From: Cucumis sativus
Lineage: Eukaryota; Streptophyta; Magnoliopsida; Cucurbitales; Cucurbitaceae
Assembly: GCF_000004075.3 (NCBI RefSeq)
Contig: NC_026659.2
Location: 27,360,272 to 27,424,271 of the forward strand
Reading direction: 5' to 3'
Length of the DNA stretch: 64,000 nt
A model generated the notes under the pieces. It was not told where the DNA came from. It ran no database searches and was given only the letters and a program-made list of their open reading frames with translations. The position numbers and the translations under genes were made by a program. This document shows, one piece after another, positions 1 to 11,321 of the stretch (positions within the stretch are counted from its first letter, which is position 1; the number at the start of each line of letters is the position of its first letter).

Positions 1-2061
1 ACAAAAATAATACACACCTTTCTCATACCTTTAACTTCACTTATGTAATTGTTTTTCTTCATGTAAGACAAGCTGGATGAGGAGATAATTACGTTTAAAA
101 AATAAAAATTAACAGTAACCTTTTTGTAGAGGTGGGAGGTAATCATCTTTTGAAGATAAGGTTGATTGTGTGTAAATAAAATATGTTGGATTGAGTTAGG
201 GTAATGTTGTGTTTGTTTTTGGGGATTGAGAATAATTGTAGGAGTAAATCAACTTTGGATTAGGCTGTCAAAGTAGTTAAATCGTAATTTGGGATGTGGA
301 TTGTATTTGGGCTACGTACACCCAAATATATAAGTGCATCCAAGTTTTTCTCCTAAGATAGCTCCTAAAAGCATCATTACTGTCAACCTTGATAAATATT
401 CTTCATGGCAACATGGGTTGTCATGCATAATATTAGGTCAAAAATCAATCTATACCTCTAAATTTTAGGGATGTCCAAAAATTTATTCGTAAATGCTATA
501 ATTAATTTAAAACTGGAGAGAAACCCAGGCATGAGAAATTATGAAATGTGTTTTTTTCATTTAATCTAATGCATGATAATTTATCTCTACTGTTTAGTTA
601 CAAAAGTACTTTATATACGCGACTTTCTAAAAGTTAATTTAAATGGAATTCAAGTTAATTGAGTTTAAATTTATTCAATTATTAAATTTTAGAACTTTAA
701 AGATTTTTTTAACAGAAAATGTCCATTCGATTGGATCATAGTTAAGTCGATAATAATTATGGTGAACAATGAAACCCTTTATTTACAAATCTTGATTCTT
801 ATTTTAATTGAATTTAATACATAATTTTACAATTCATTAAACGATGAAATGTATTATTTAGTAAAATTGTATTTTATATAATTAGATTATTTTTAGTATA
901 TATATACACTTCCATTCTAAAAAATCTTGACTTGTGTAAGTCCCATTAATACGTAATATTGTGATATTTATTAAAATAGTTACTGTTTTTTCTTAATGAC
1001 TATTGAAATTAATAAGTAGTGTCACGAAATAATAATAATATTTGGACAAAATTAAGGGTGTTGCAATAAGTAAAAGTGAATTAGAATATTATTGCTTTTT
1101 AGTTTGACGGATGAATTACAACTTACAAGTTTTAAACAATTTTAAAACTCCCGTTGGCATATCACTTTACGCCGTATAAAATACTATTTGATTCTTTGCT
1201 TTCATTACTTTTTTTTTTTTTTTTTTAAATGTTATGGTGTCAAAATAATAGCAATAATTAATTCTTAATTTACTGAGAGGAAAAGAAAAAAAAATAACGA
1301 GGAGTCGAGTGTGGTACTGTTCCAACATCATGGTGCTTAATCCAAATGTGATGGTTTATATATATTTGAATAATATTGAATTATATATTGAAGTAGTGTT
1401 AATTAGAATTGAATCTTTATAGTTCAACTCTTTAATTACTTTTATTAGAGTTATACTTATCTTATCTTAGTTGAGTCATTGTTCAAGTGGTACTTATTAA
1501 TAATATAGTAAAAAAAATATATAAGTTTTGGTGCATTGAGGTTGGTGTAATCCATTCAAACATACAACACTTGTAAAATTAGAAATCAGAAAATTACAAG
1601 ATAAACATTCTTAGATGACAATAATATATATTTTGGTGGATTTTAGTTTTTTTTTTTTAATATATATTTTGATTCATCAATATATCTCAACCAATTAAAT
1701 TGTATTTAAGTGGACTATAAATTAATTTAAAATAGTAAAAGTAAAATGAAATTATATTTAGATAGTATTATTAATGCTTTCAAAAGTCCAATATATGGAA
1801 AATGAATTTCTAGATGTTTAATCCATTTTTAGTCAAAGGAAAAAAAAAAAAGAGATTAATTTAAACAAAACCCAATGAGAAATTCACCAAAAATATTAAT
1901 TTAGAAGGAGGGAGATATTTCTTATCAAATATTTTCAAATCAATTATTAAAAAAACTAAAAAAAAAGGTCTGAGGAAGAAAAGCATTCAAATAAATAAGT
2001 GATGCCCACCAAAGTTGAAAAACACTGAGAAGAGAGAGAGAGAGATAGAGAAATTAGAGAA
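1..2061. other. AT-rich intergenic DNA upstream of the IPT gene
   Basis: No credible coding region on either strand. The stretch has poly-T near 1208-1226, poly-A runs, and a short (AG)n tract at about 2031-2046 directly before the start codon of the next gene, which probably lies in its leader. No repeat family or RNA gene was recognised. Confidence 0.7.
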
Positions 2062-3114
2062 ATGCGTGTTGGTTCAGCATCTTCCTTTAATCTCATGACA
2101 CTCTCTTCTTCTTCTTATTCTTCTTCTTCGTCTTCTTCTTCGTCATCGTCTTCTTCTTCATCTAAAATCTTCATCTTAAACATTCCATTTTCTCGCCGGA
2201 AAAAACGGCAGCAGGTAAAAGCCATTGCCGCCGCTGCCACCACCGGAAAAGATCAAAATATTCTCGTGATAATGGGTGCCACGGGGTGCGGCAAATCTGG
2301 CTTATCCGTTCAGCTAGCCTCTCACTATCAATCTGAAATCATAAACTGCGACAAAATGCAGGTTTATAAAGGTCTGGACATTACAACTAACAAGATTCCC
2401 CTTCATGAACGACATGACGTCCCACACCATTTACTCGGAGACGTCGATTCCATTCACCAAGATTTCACTCCCTTTCATTTCAGACTCCGTGCCGACAATG
2501 TCGTTTCAGATATAGCCTCTAGAAACAAACTACCTATTCTAGTAGGTGGGTCCAACTCCTTCATTCACGCAATGCTCGTAAACCATTTCAATCCAAACCA
2601 CGACGTTTTCACTCCCAAATCCCTTATTTCATCCCACTTACGTTACCGTTGTTGTTTCCTTTGGTTAGACGTTGAGTTTCCCATTTTGGCCGAATATCTT
2701 TCCATTCGAGTTGATGAAATGCTTCAAATCGGAATGTTCGAGGAATTAGCTGAGTTTTACGATCCCCATACAGCGGAAACCATGCCGTATACTGGGATTA
2801 GAAAGGCAATAGGAGTTCCGGAGTTTGATAAGTACTTCCAAAAAAACCCGCCCAGTAAAAAAAGTGGGATTGATAGAGAAGCGTTTGAAGAAGCGGTTGA
2901 AGCCATAAAAAGGAATACCCACGTGCTGGCGGAGAGACAGATAGGGAAGATATTGAAACTGAAAGAGGCGGGTTGGGATATAAACGTGTTAAATGCAACG
3001 GAGGCGTTTAGGGCGGTGGTGGAACCGGGAACAGGCCGGAACAGGAAGGAGATTTGGGAAAAGGAGATTTTGGAACCAAGTTTTAGGATTGTCAACCGAT
3101 TCTTGAAGGAGTAG
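2062..3114 (+). CDS. IPT: adenylate isopentenyltransferase (cytokinin biosynthesis)
   Basis: Predicted 350-aa enzyme that transfers a dimethylallyl group to ATP/ADP, the first step of cytokinin synthesis, probably in plastids. Seen: P-loop GATGCGKS (residues 72-79), the family block DKMQVYKGLDI (97-107), VPHHLLG (120-126), VGGSNSFI (161-168), a C-terminal GIRKAIGVPE block and a helical tail. It is intronless, as plant ATP/ADP-type IPT genes usually are. The N-terminal 60 residues have an almost pure serine run (about 15-34) and basic residues, compatible with a chloroplast transit peptide. The start chosen is the first ATG of the frame, preceded by an (AG)n leader. Odd: the usual Ser before the catalytic Asp (N-S-D-K) is Cys96 here. 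It resembles the IPT3/IPT5 group more than the tRNA-type IPT2/IPT9; the exact subgroup is not assigned. Confidence 0.93.
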   Translation: MRVGSASSFNLMTLSSSSYSSSSSSSSSSSSSSSKIFILNIPFSRRKKRQQVKAIAAAATTGKDQNILVIMGATGCGKSGLSVQLASHYQSEIINCDKMQVYKGLDITTNKIPLHERHDVPHHLLGDVDSIHQDFTPFHFRLRADNVVSDIASRNKLPILVGGSNSFIHAMLVNHFNPNHDVFTPKSLISSHLRYRCCFLWLDVEFPILAEYLSIRVDEMLQIGMFEELAEFYDPHTAETMPYTGIRKAIGVPEFDKYFQKNPPSKKSGIDREAFEEAVEAIKRNTHVLAERQIGKILKLKEAGWDINVLNATEAFRAVVEPGTGRNRKEIWEKEILEPSFRIVNRFLKE

Positions 3115-5939
3115 TAGGTTTTGTTCGTTAAATTTGTAAGTTATAATAATATTATTATAATTTGTGCTTCCTCGCATTTAATTTTTCCCACATGAAGAAA
3201 CACACACCGGCGAAACGAACGAAAGTTTGAGTTGAAGATCGACGTCCGAAGATCCACAGGACTTTTCCGGCTGAGAAAATTGGTTTGTACTTAGCGAGTG
3301 AAGATTTCTCAAAATAATTTTTAAATATACATACTTCCACATTCAATATACAATTTTTTTTTTTGTTTTAAATTTCTTGTGCTTTTAACATTTCTTTTCT
3401 CTTCTGATCTCTCTCTCTCTTAAATTCCTTTTTATATGGCGAGGAAATTAATTAAATAAATAAAGTAGTTATGTTCACCTTGTATATATTTTATCAAGTA
3501 CTTATTGTAATCGATTTAATATAATACATTCGATTCTTTATATATATATATATAATCAAAGCTATGAATCAAGTTGGGTTATTTATTCATTTTAAATCTT
3601 TTAGTTATAACAATTCCTTCTCCACTTTCAAAAAAATGAGAACTAAGACCTTAGGTGCAACTCTGCATCTATCCACTCTTATTATATATACAAACAAACA
3701 AACAAAAAAGTTTAAAATATTTTGAGAAAAAGATGTAAAAGAAAATATATAACTATTGATGGGACAATTTAGTGGTATTTAATTACAAAAGTAAGAGTAG
3801 TTTAAGACATTAAATATTTTTTATTTAACATTTAATCACTACTTAATATAGTTTCTTATTCTTGTTCTTAAATCACTCCTTCAACTTAAAAGTTTAGATA
3901 TAAATCAAACTTTAATTATATATCATATTACTTGTATTATGAAACATCCAAAATTTAAAAAACTACATATAAATCAAACATTAGTGTAGTGAAAATTCTT
4001 TTTTCTTTTAAAGTATACAATTTGATTTCAGTTGAACTATAACATACTTCCCTTTTGAATATACAGTAGAAAAGTTTTTTTTTCCATGGGAAAAAAAGAT
4101 GGCAAAACATGGAGAACATAAAAGGAAAAAGAGAGAGGGAAAAAAGAAGTCCAATTTTGCATCTGCATAACACCATTCAATTAACATTATCATGCCAGAG
4201 TAAGCACATGGATAAGACAAGCTATAATGAATTTGAAGCCATTAATTCTAATCGTGACCATTTTGGTCTTCCCAAAAATCCATTATTACTTTTCAAAATT
4301 ATTTAAATTAGTTGATGGGATTATCATAGTAATCATATTTAAACAGGACCTCAATTCGATCATCTATGCAAAATCACGCTATGTTGAATTAATTTTATTT
4401 TCTTAGTGTGTGTGATTTAAAATTTTTGGAGTACATGGTTTGACCTAAAGAAATCATAGTACGAAATTTCAAGGGAGATAGTTTAATTTCAAGAGTCAAA
4501 TAACACATTAGTTGAAGATATAGACATAATTGAAAATGAAATTATTATAAGATGCATCGATTGAGGACACATAAGAAGAATAAGAAGAAGAAAATGAAGT
4601 ATTTTCTACATAATTGGGTAAGTGTCATATATGAATGGGACCAAATATTAAAATAGAGTACAAAAAATTAGGCTAAGGTTTTGAAAATAGTTATATATCA
4701 TTGTCATGTTGCCTGTATCTCCATCTTTCCTCCTCCTTTCTTCGTTCTAGGAAGCTAAATGTCCATTCCAACAGCAATCTAATCGGTGATAATAATCTTT
4801 ATAAAATATGGATTATAAGTTCCAATCATTTTCCCTTTTCTAATAATATCTCACTCTATATAAATTCTTATATTTACACATGTTTTTGATATGGACATTT
4901 CATCTACAAACTATTTCATATATCCATTTCAAATTTATAATTCTTTTATCAACACAAAATATGTTTCATCGTACAACATAACATGAAAATAATATACAAT
5001 TATTGAATTTTTGGGACCCATATGATCATATTTATTATTGTTTGAACTAATTTGTTTGTCCACCTCCATTCAATTTGATTTTAAGTTCTTGAACTAACCC
5101 CAATATCTAGATTTCAATGTTTTACAATTATATGTTTTTTTTAATGAGAAAAAAAAAGAGAGTTAATGAATGTGTTTTGTTAGAAAACATGCGCATGTTT
5201 TTTCAATTCCCAATAGAATTAAATAAAAGAGTGAATATATGTTTATAATTAGCCCATAGTTTTTATGTCACCTAGGGTTTAGAAAGCCTCAAGTGGAGTT
5301 ATTTGAATACTTTTTGTAATAGATCAATACAATTATGTACTCATCTAAACTTGTGTTTGAAATGTGTGGCTCCATGATTAATAGTAAGTGTGACTTGAAA
5401 GATAAGGTTCAAAAGTTTGAAATTATTTTATGCAGTTCATGTGAGATGAGATTGGCTTAGTTTGAACCCTGTTTATATATATATATATATATTAAATTGT
5501 ATTTATTTTCCTATTTTCTTAAAGTAATTATCTGAATTATGTAAATTTGTAAAAGTAATTTTAAAAACTAATTTAGTGAAAGTAGTTAAATTCATGTGTA
5601 CCAAGAAAAGAGCTTTTGTATAGGTATATTATTCTATATTCATAGCATTTAAATACAACTACATTATATCAATGAAATTCTTTACTGATAATTTATGATG
5701 CGACAAATTATTCTATATTGGTACAAAAGTGTGTGTTATTATATGGTTCGAGTGCAGCATGTAAAGGTATTCCATGTACACTTCATAGGATTGGAAGGTG
5801 CAGAAACTGTAAGGAGACCAAACAAACAAGCAGCTGACAGACGGTATATTAAAAAAAGAAAACAAACATTACAATATTTTAATGATCTACATAGGTAAGG
5901 AAAATAAATTAATAAAATAATTAAAAATATAGAAAATGG
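3115..5939. other. AT-rich intergenic DNA
   Basis: No supported gene. Contains short (TA)n tracts near 3538-3555 and 5477-5494 and a CT-rich patch at about 3397-3420. The small reading frames here are low-complexity and lack codon structure or recognisable motifs. Confidence 0.65.
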
Positions 5940-6600
5940 TTAGAGAGAGAGAGAGAGTGTGTGTGTGAAAAACATTGATTGCATATAGCATACGCATGTA
6001 TGTAAGAAAGAAGGGAAATGGCCGGGAAGGGGCAGCAATGGCGTTGGACAATGTCTTTTGGAGCCATTAAAACCTGAACCCATAAAGTACTTATATAATT
6101 AATTAATTATATACATATATATTATATATACACACACACACATATATATTATATTTTAAACTGTATTTAATAAATAAATTTGGGAACTGAAATGGGGATT
6201 CAGAGTTCAGAGAGACAAGTCAGTACGCGTGCGGCTTCCTTCTTCTGCATGCGCATGATCCTATACAATTTTTATTCATTTATTTAACCAACCCAATTAC
6301 CAAAAACCCTCTTCTTCTTCTTCGTCGTCGTCTTCTTCTCCTCCTTCTTCTTCTTTTTTAATTTTTATTTTCTGTTTCACTGCCGGTTTGGTGGCCGGCA
6401 GCCGGTTCTGTGTGCTGCCGTTTCGGTTTCATCACTTCACTCTCCTTCTCTACTCTATACTAAACCTTCCTAATCCCTACTTAATTACCTATCACTATTT
6501 TATTTTATTATTAAACTTACTAGAAGAAATTCATTGTTTAGAAATATATACAACATTCTTTTTTTCTTTATCGCAAGGGTGACGGTCAGGTTTGTAATAT
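5940..6600. other. promoter- or leader-like GC/CT-rich island with no attached gene
   Basis: Composition changes sharply from the AT-rich surroundings. There is a (GA)n(GT)n tract at about 5944-5967, a GC-richer stretch at about 6010-6060, and a (CTT/TCG)n pyrimidine-rich run at about 6309-6355 like plant 5' leaders. A perfect 7-bp inverted repeat, CTGCCGG/CCGGCAG, lies at 6380-6386 and 6395-6401. A 64-codon frame at 6388-6582 is hydrophobic and not recognised. It may be the start of a non-coding transcript or a gene remnant. Confidence 0.4.
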
Positions 6601-7157
6601 CATGACAATATTGTTCTTGAAAAAAAGAGACGTTAGAAAAACGAAGTGGGGCGAGTAACAGTCGGCCCACATGTAGTTTGTAAACGAGCCCAATTTTGAT
6701 TAACGAGATACGCTTTGTCGTAGGCCCAATCCACACCCAAAATTTCAAATTCTATGTATATAATCCTTTTTCCTTTCCTCTAATTTCATAAGATTCGAAC
6801 GTGAGATTAAAAAAATATATGTATATGAAAAAGAAAGGTGGTGGATATAGGAAAGTTGTGTAATAAAAAAATGGGATGGCGTGAAAAAATATTGAAAATT
6901 AAAAAAAGGGTAATAAACACAAGTAATTTGATTAGTATAAGGTACTTCGTTTTCATTAATTTGGACTTCTTTTAGCTTTCAACCCTTCACATTAGCCAAA
7001 GACGTTGATTACTGTATTAATTAAATTATTAGTTCATTTCCAATTAATTACCGAGGAGTTGACATTCTTAGTTCATTGTTCAATAGTTTTCCTTTTTTAT
7101 AACTTAGATTGAACTTGACTTTTCTTATATATATAAAGTTTACATAACAAGTATGTT

Positions 7158-7243
7158 AAATAAGAAAAATACCACTTTCATCATTCTTAAATATATATAT
7201 ATATAAGTGTTAAGAAAAATACTACTTTCATCATTCTTAAAAT
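7158..7243. repeat. two-copy tandem duplication, ~50-bp unit
   Basis: The sequence TAAGAAAAATAC followed by ACTTTCATCATTCTTAA occurs twice (about 7162-7190 and 7211-7240), separated by a (TA)n tract. The copies differ by about one base. The ends of each unit, TTAAGAA and TTCTTAA, are inverted repeats of one another. Confidence 0.7.
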
Positions 7244-8944
7244 GGTAGACTATAGTATAATTTTCTATCACCAATAATTTACAATACTATATTTTTATCT
7301 TTTTAATCAAATTTAAAATTTTGTCTACCTTCTATCATTTCTTTTCATATACAAAATAAGCTCTCGCACATATCTACGAGAAAATTAAGAAGCTAAAGTT
7401 TAATATTTTTTATGTAACGAAATAAAACGGACATTTTAATTTTCTCTGCCTAAATTTGATCAAAGTTCATGTTATTATTGAATAATTACCTTGTTATTGA
7501 AATAAATTGTAAAGTTGTTGAGAAGGTCAATAGGATCGTGTGATTTAATTTGTGTTGGTAGTGAGAAGAAGGTGTGGAAATTTAGATATGCTTGGGATTA
7601 AAAGATAGATATTAAAATTGGAACAAAGACTTTGAGATTAATTAATTTGGGTGCACTTATTTAATTTGCAAAATGTTACTGTTCCATTGAAAGTCAATCA
7701 AATGTATGCGTTTTTGACCAATCTTTATTTAATATATCCTTCGTTGTTTCTTTACATCAATTGTTTATATTTAGATGCAACTCTTCCATTCTATAATTAT
7801 ATGAACTTTCCTTCTAATACATAGCTACCAATTTGAACTTATTAAATCATTTTATTATCCAATAAGATGTATGATACTTAACCAGCTGCCTCACCATCTT
7901 TAGCCGCCATGTATTAAAGAAACAAAATGTTGTTTTGGTTAATGAGTTTAATAAGACCTCAATTTTATAATAAAGTTTTACCACCACCTTACAATTTTTA
8001 ATATCTAGGTAGCTAGATTTGATCAATTAATTACTTTTGTTGACAATTGAATTTTGACGTGTAAAAATTGGTATGTGAAAAGTATATAAAAAAACACATG
8101 TTATATTATTTTATATAGTTCTCGATAACAAAATGTCATACATGATTTCAACTAAAAGATAATCTCTTCTCACTTTATTTACAAAATAAAATTTGTAATT
8201 CAATTCAATCAATCATATATATTTTCAGACAATTGCCATGCTATTTGTTGTTTGAAACCAACACCAAAGTTTAGAAGATTTTATAATAATATATCTTAAG
8301 GAAACGACAACGTAATTAAGGCCTTTTAATTTGAGTTTTCCGTTGCTAAATAAAAATTAGGTTAAAGTTTCATTTTGGTAACCCATACATTTAATTCTAT
8401 TCATTTTTAATTTCTATACTCGTAATTATCTAATTTTAAGTTAAATTTTAGCTATAAATTTATATCAAAATCAAATAAATGAAAATTATTATAATAACAA
8501 ATTTTAATATTTACTACCTAAGTACATATACTAAATGAATAATTGAAAGTACCAAAATTAAAATTGAACAAAAAAAAAAAAAACTACCAAGTAATGGTAT
8601 AAGGAAAATTGTATTTTGGCCTATAACCTTGTTGTCCATTAATACTTTTTTAATTTTTAATATTCCTTGACATCTTAATAATATATTTTTCAACCTATCA
8701 TTTGGAGAAATTAGTGGTTAGGGGATTTAACTAATACAACTTCGAGTTTGATTTTATGCATATATATAAAGTGATTTAATTATATGTTCTAATATTTTCA
8801 ATGATAGAAGTACATTAAAAACATAAGCATTATGCATACTTTTTAACTACAGAAAGAACGTATAAGTTGAAATAAAATAAAGAGCTAATCTGCATGGCAT
8901 GCAACAACAACCAATAATAATAAATACGTATTGTAATTAATCAT

Positions 8945-8947
<3 letters not shown>

Positions 8948-9003
<56 letters not shown>

Positions 9004-9008
9004 TATAT
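8948..9008. repeat. (AT)n microsatellite
   Basis: About 60 bases of nearly uninterrupted AT dinucleotides, broken by one AA step near 8997. Probably length-variable between individuals. Confidence 0.95.
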
Positions 9009-9563
9009 GGTGTTCTTACCAAAAGAAAGAGAAAGAAAAGAAGACAGTTGTTAACAAAAAAGGATCTTTGAATGTAGTGATCAAATTCCCTTCATTTTAT
9101 TTTTCTTCAAAAAGGACTGCGTCTTTGATTAAAACTACACGTTTTTGGGTTAATTACTTATATAAATATCATGTTCTTAAATTATCACTCACTCACCACA
9201 ATTTTTCTTGATTTTTTTTTCTATAATAGAAGTTAATTAACTAAACCGTCATTGTTTTTTCATTAAAGTATCTCACTTTTCAAGATAACAAAAGACTTGA
9301 ATAATTAATATGATTAGAAAACCGTAGAATACTATGAAAAGTTCCCATTCTTAGTATATCTGTATTATTTTTAAGAATTAAAGTAGAAAGAGGAGAAAGA
9401 GGCATGAGAAGAAGTTGAAGATTATATAGTCAATAAAGTACAGTGTGTTTAGTATTTATAATTTAATTTTGTATAATGTTGGTCGTCATTATGTACGCTA
9501 CATGAATCTAATAAATTTGGAAATCCCCAACTTGAATCATTAAATTATAAACAGATAATATAT

Positions 9564-9767
9564 ATGATCATTATTGACTTTCCGCCGGCTCCGCCGTCGT
9601 TGGTCAACGGAAAGTCCCTCAAACTGTTTCTCCGATTCTTCAAAATCACAAACCCCACCTTCGTCTCCCTCTCTCTACTCTCTTCTCTCCTGTTGTTATT
9701 GCCATTATTTCCTTACTGCTTTTATATTATTAACTTTCAACACTGCTGCATATTTTTATCATCTTAA
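9564..9767 (+). CDS. possible small hydrophobic ORF (67 aa), unrecognised
   Basis: A 67-codon frame whose first third is GC-richer than its surroundings, with a proline-rich start (F-P-P-A-P-P), a basic stretch and a strongly hydrophobic second half that could be one membrane segment. The DNA also forms an inverted repeat, GACTTTCCG (9576-9584) with CGGAAAGTC (9608-9616). I do not recognise the product. It could be a small secreted or membrane peptide, a first exon, or a gene remnant. Evidence is only composition plus an open frame. Confidence 0.2.
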   Translation: MIIIDFPPAPPSLVNGKSLKLFLRFFKITNPTFVSLSLLSSLLLLLPLFPYCFYIINFQHCCIFLSS

Positions 9768-10889
9768 GTACTTTTGCTTATGTTTACTTGAAATGCATAC
9801 TTTATTTCTTTTATATATTATTACAAAACTTAATTGTAATAATATATATATATATATATCTAGGAGTAGAAGGAGATATAATTATTTCATTAAAAGATAA
9901 ATTAAACAATTTAAATGTTTCCTACATTAAAAATAATAGTAAACATAAACCCTAAAAATTTAGACTAATTTTCTCCTAAACTTACCAAAAAGATACATCA
10001 TTTAAACAAAACTTGCTAGCTAATCATTGTTGATTATTGGATGAGTGCTCTTTCAATTCAGTATTATTTTTGTTAATGAAAATGGCATAAAATGAGTCAT
10101 TTTCATCCTAATGAATAGAGGAAAAGTCAATCAAACCCTACATCTTTATAAATGGATATGCATTGATTAATTGTGTCATACCCATAGGGATGTTTTCGTT
10201 GTTGTTATTATTATTTACCTTAAACTGAAAATAAATGCTTACTTAATTAACTTATTCTTGTGGTTGGCCACAGCTTTTTTTTTAGAAGAAAAACAAGGCC
10301 AAGGAGAAAATAATTTTGAAGCTTTGATAAACAGAATGGCAAAAGTTGAAAAGGCAATGAAGAAAATTATTCCCACAATCCCAACTATAGAAAAATGAAT
10401 TAAATCATATAATTCTAAAAGTGAAAAACCTACCAATTAGTAGATTAGTTAGAAGTTTGAATATAAATTAGAGAATTACACAACCTTTCAATCCCAAACT
10501 GGAACCATAGTATAAAAAATAATTAAAGTTTCACATATGGCATCTCTCAATTTGATTCCATCTATTGAAACTAATCCCAAGTTGTATTTATTTATTTATT
10601 TTTGTTATATTATTATTATATAATTAATTAACAATAATTCATAGATGATGAATGTCAACGGTCAGAAATCTCTGCCCTTCCATTTCCTTCCCTTTCTCCA
10701 AACTTCAATTAACATTACAAAATATTTTTCTCTCTATATATATTCATATTCCCTCCTCCCTCTCTCTAAAAAATTATCCATTTTCCCCCTCTTTTAATCA
10801 AACTCTTAACTTCCAATTAAATTCACATTCAAATCCAATCCCAAATCTCTCTCTGTTTTCCCTAATTAATCATTAAGCTTTCATCCACC
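9768..10889. other. intergenic DNA and promoter of the VQ gene
   Basis: No gene supported. The last ~150 bases are pyrimidine-rich and contain a TATA-like element, and probably form the core promoter and leader of the VQ gene that follows. Confidence 0.55.
10733..10744 (+). promoter_or_regulatory. TATA-box candidate of the VQ gene
   Basis: CTATATATATTC, about 150 bases before the ATG at 10890, followed by a CT-rich leader typical of plant 5' untranslated regions. Position and sequence fit a TATA box; the transcription start was not determined. Confidence 0.45.
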
Positions 10890-11321
10890 ATGAGCCCACC
10901 AAAATCTTCCGAAATCAATGGCCCTCGCCCTTCTCCTCTCTTAATCCACAACCATTCTCGTCTTATTCGTAAGCCCGTCCAGCTCCGGCAGCCACTCATC
11001 ATTTACACCCATTCCCCCAAAATCATCCACACCCACCCTAAGGATTTCATGGCATTGGTTCAACGCCTCACTGGCTGCAACCCACCACCGCCGCTGCCGC
11101 TGCCGTCTGCCAAACCCTCCTTGTCGGAGAGAAATTTGAACGACAACGATTCATCGTCGGGTGTGACGACGGAGGAGGATATTAATGAAAAACAGAGTAA
11201 TTGTTCTGTTCTTAAATATTCTTCTCATGATGTTACGACGCCGTTTTCCTCCCCTGCTTTCCTTAGCTCCTCCTTATCCCCTTCTTTCATGGACTTTCTT
11301 AAAGCCCTCCCCGAATTTTAA
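10890..11321 (+). CDS. VQ motif-containing protein
   Basis: Predicted 143-aa intronless protein. The VQ motif FMALVQRLTG sits at residues 53-62, matching the family consensus FxxxVQxLTG. It is preceded by a basic, proline-rich region with a repeated histidine/threonine stretch and followed by a Pro-rich segment and a Ser-rich tail ending in S-F-M-D-F. VQ proteins are small nuclear cofactors that bind WRKY transcription factors and are often MAP-kinase substrates in defence and growth. The K-I-I-H-T-H-P-K-D-F lead-in resembles the MKS1/VQ8/VQ20-like group, but I do not assign an orthologue. Length and lack of introns are typical. The start is the first ATG after a CT-rich leader, with context CCACCATGA. 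Confidence 0.9.
   Translation: MSPPKSSEINGPRPSPLLIHNHSRLIRKPVQLRQPLIIYTHSPKIIHTHPKDFMALVQRLTGCNPPPPLPLPSAKPSLSERNLNDNDSSSGVTTEEDINEKQSNCSVLKYSSHDVTTPFSSPAFLSSSLSPSFMDFLKALPEF

Larger units (their letters stand above)
6601..9562. other. AT-rich intergenic DNA
   Basis: No gene supported. Holds a tandem duplication at about 7158-7243 and the long (AT)n microsatellite at about 8948-9008, both listed separately. The rest is poly-A/T-rich and unassigned. Confidence 0.65.

Noticed and set aside
2757-3095. 112-codon minus-strand frame
   Set aside because: Antisense shadow of the isopentenyltransferase gene.
10171-10398. 75-codon frame before the VQ gene
   Set aside because: AT-rich, crosses likely intergenic DNA, with no family features and an overlapping frame on the other strand.
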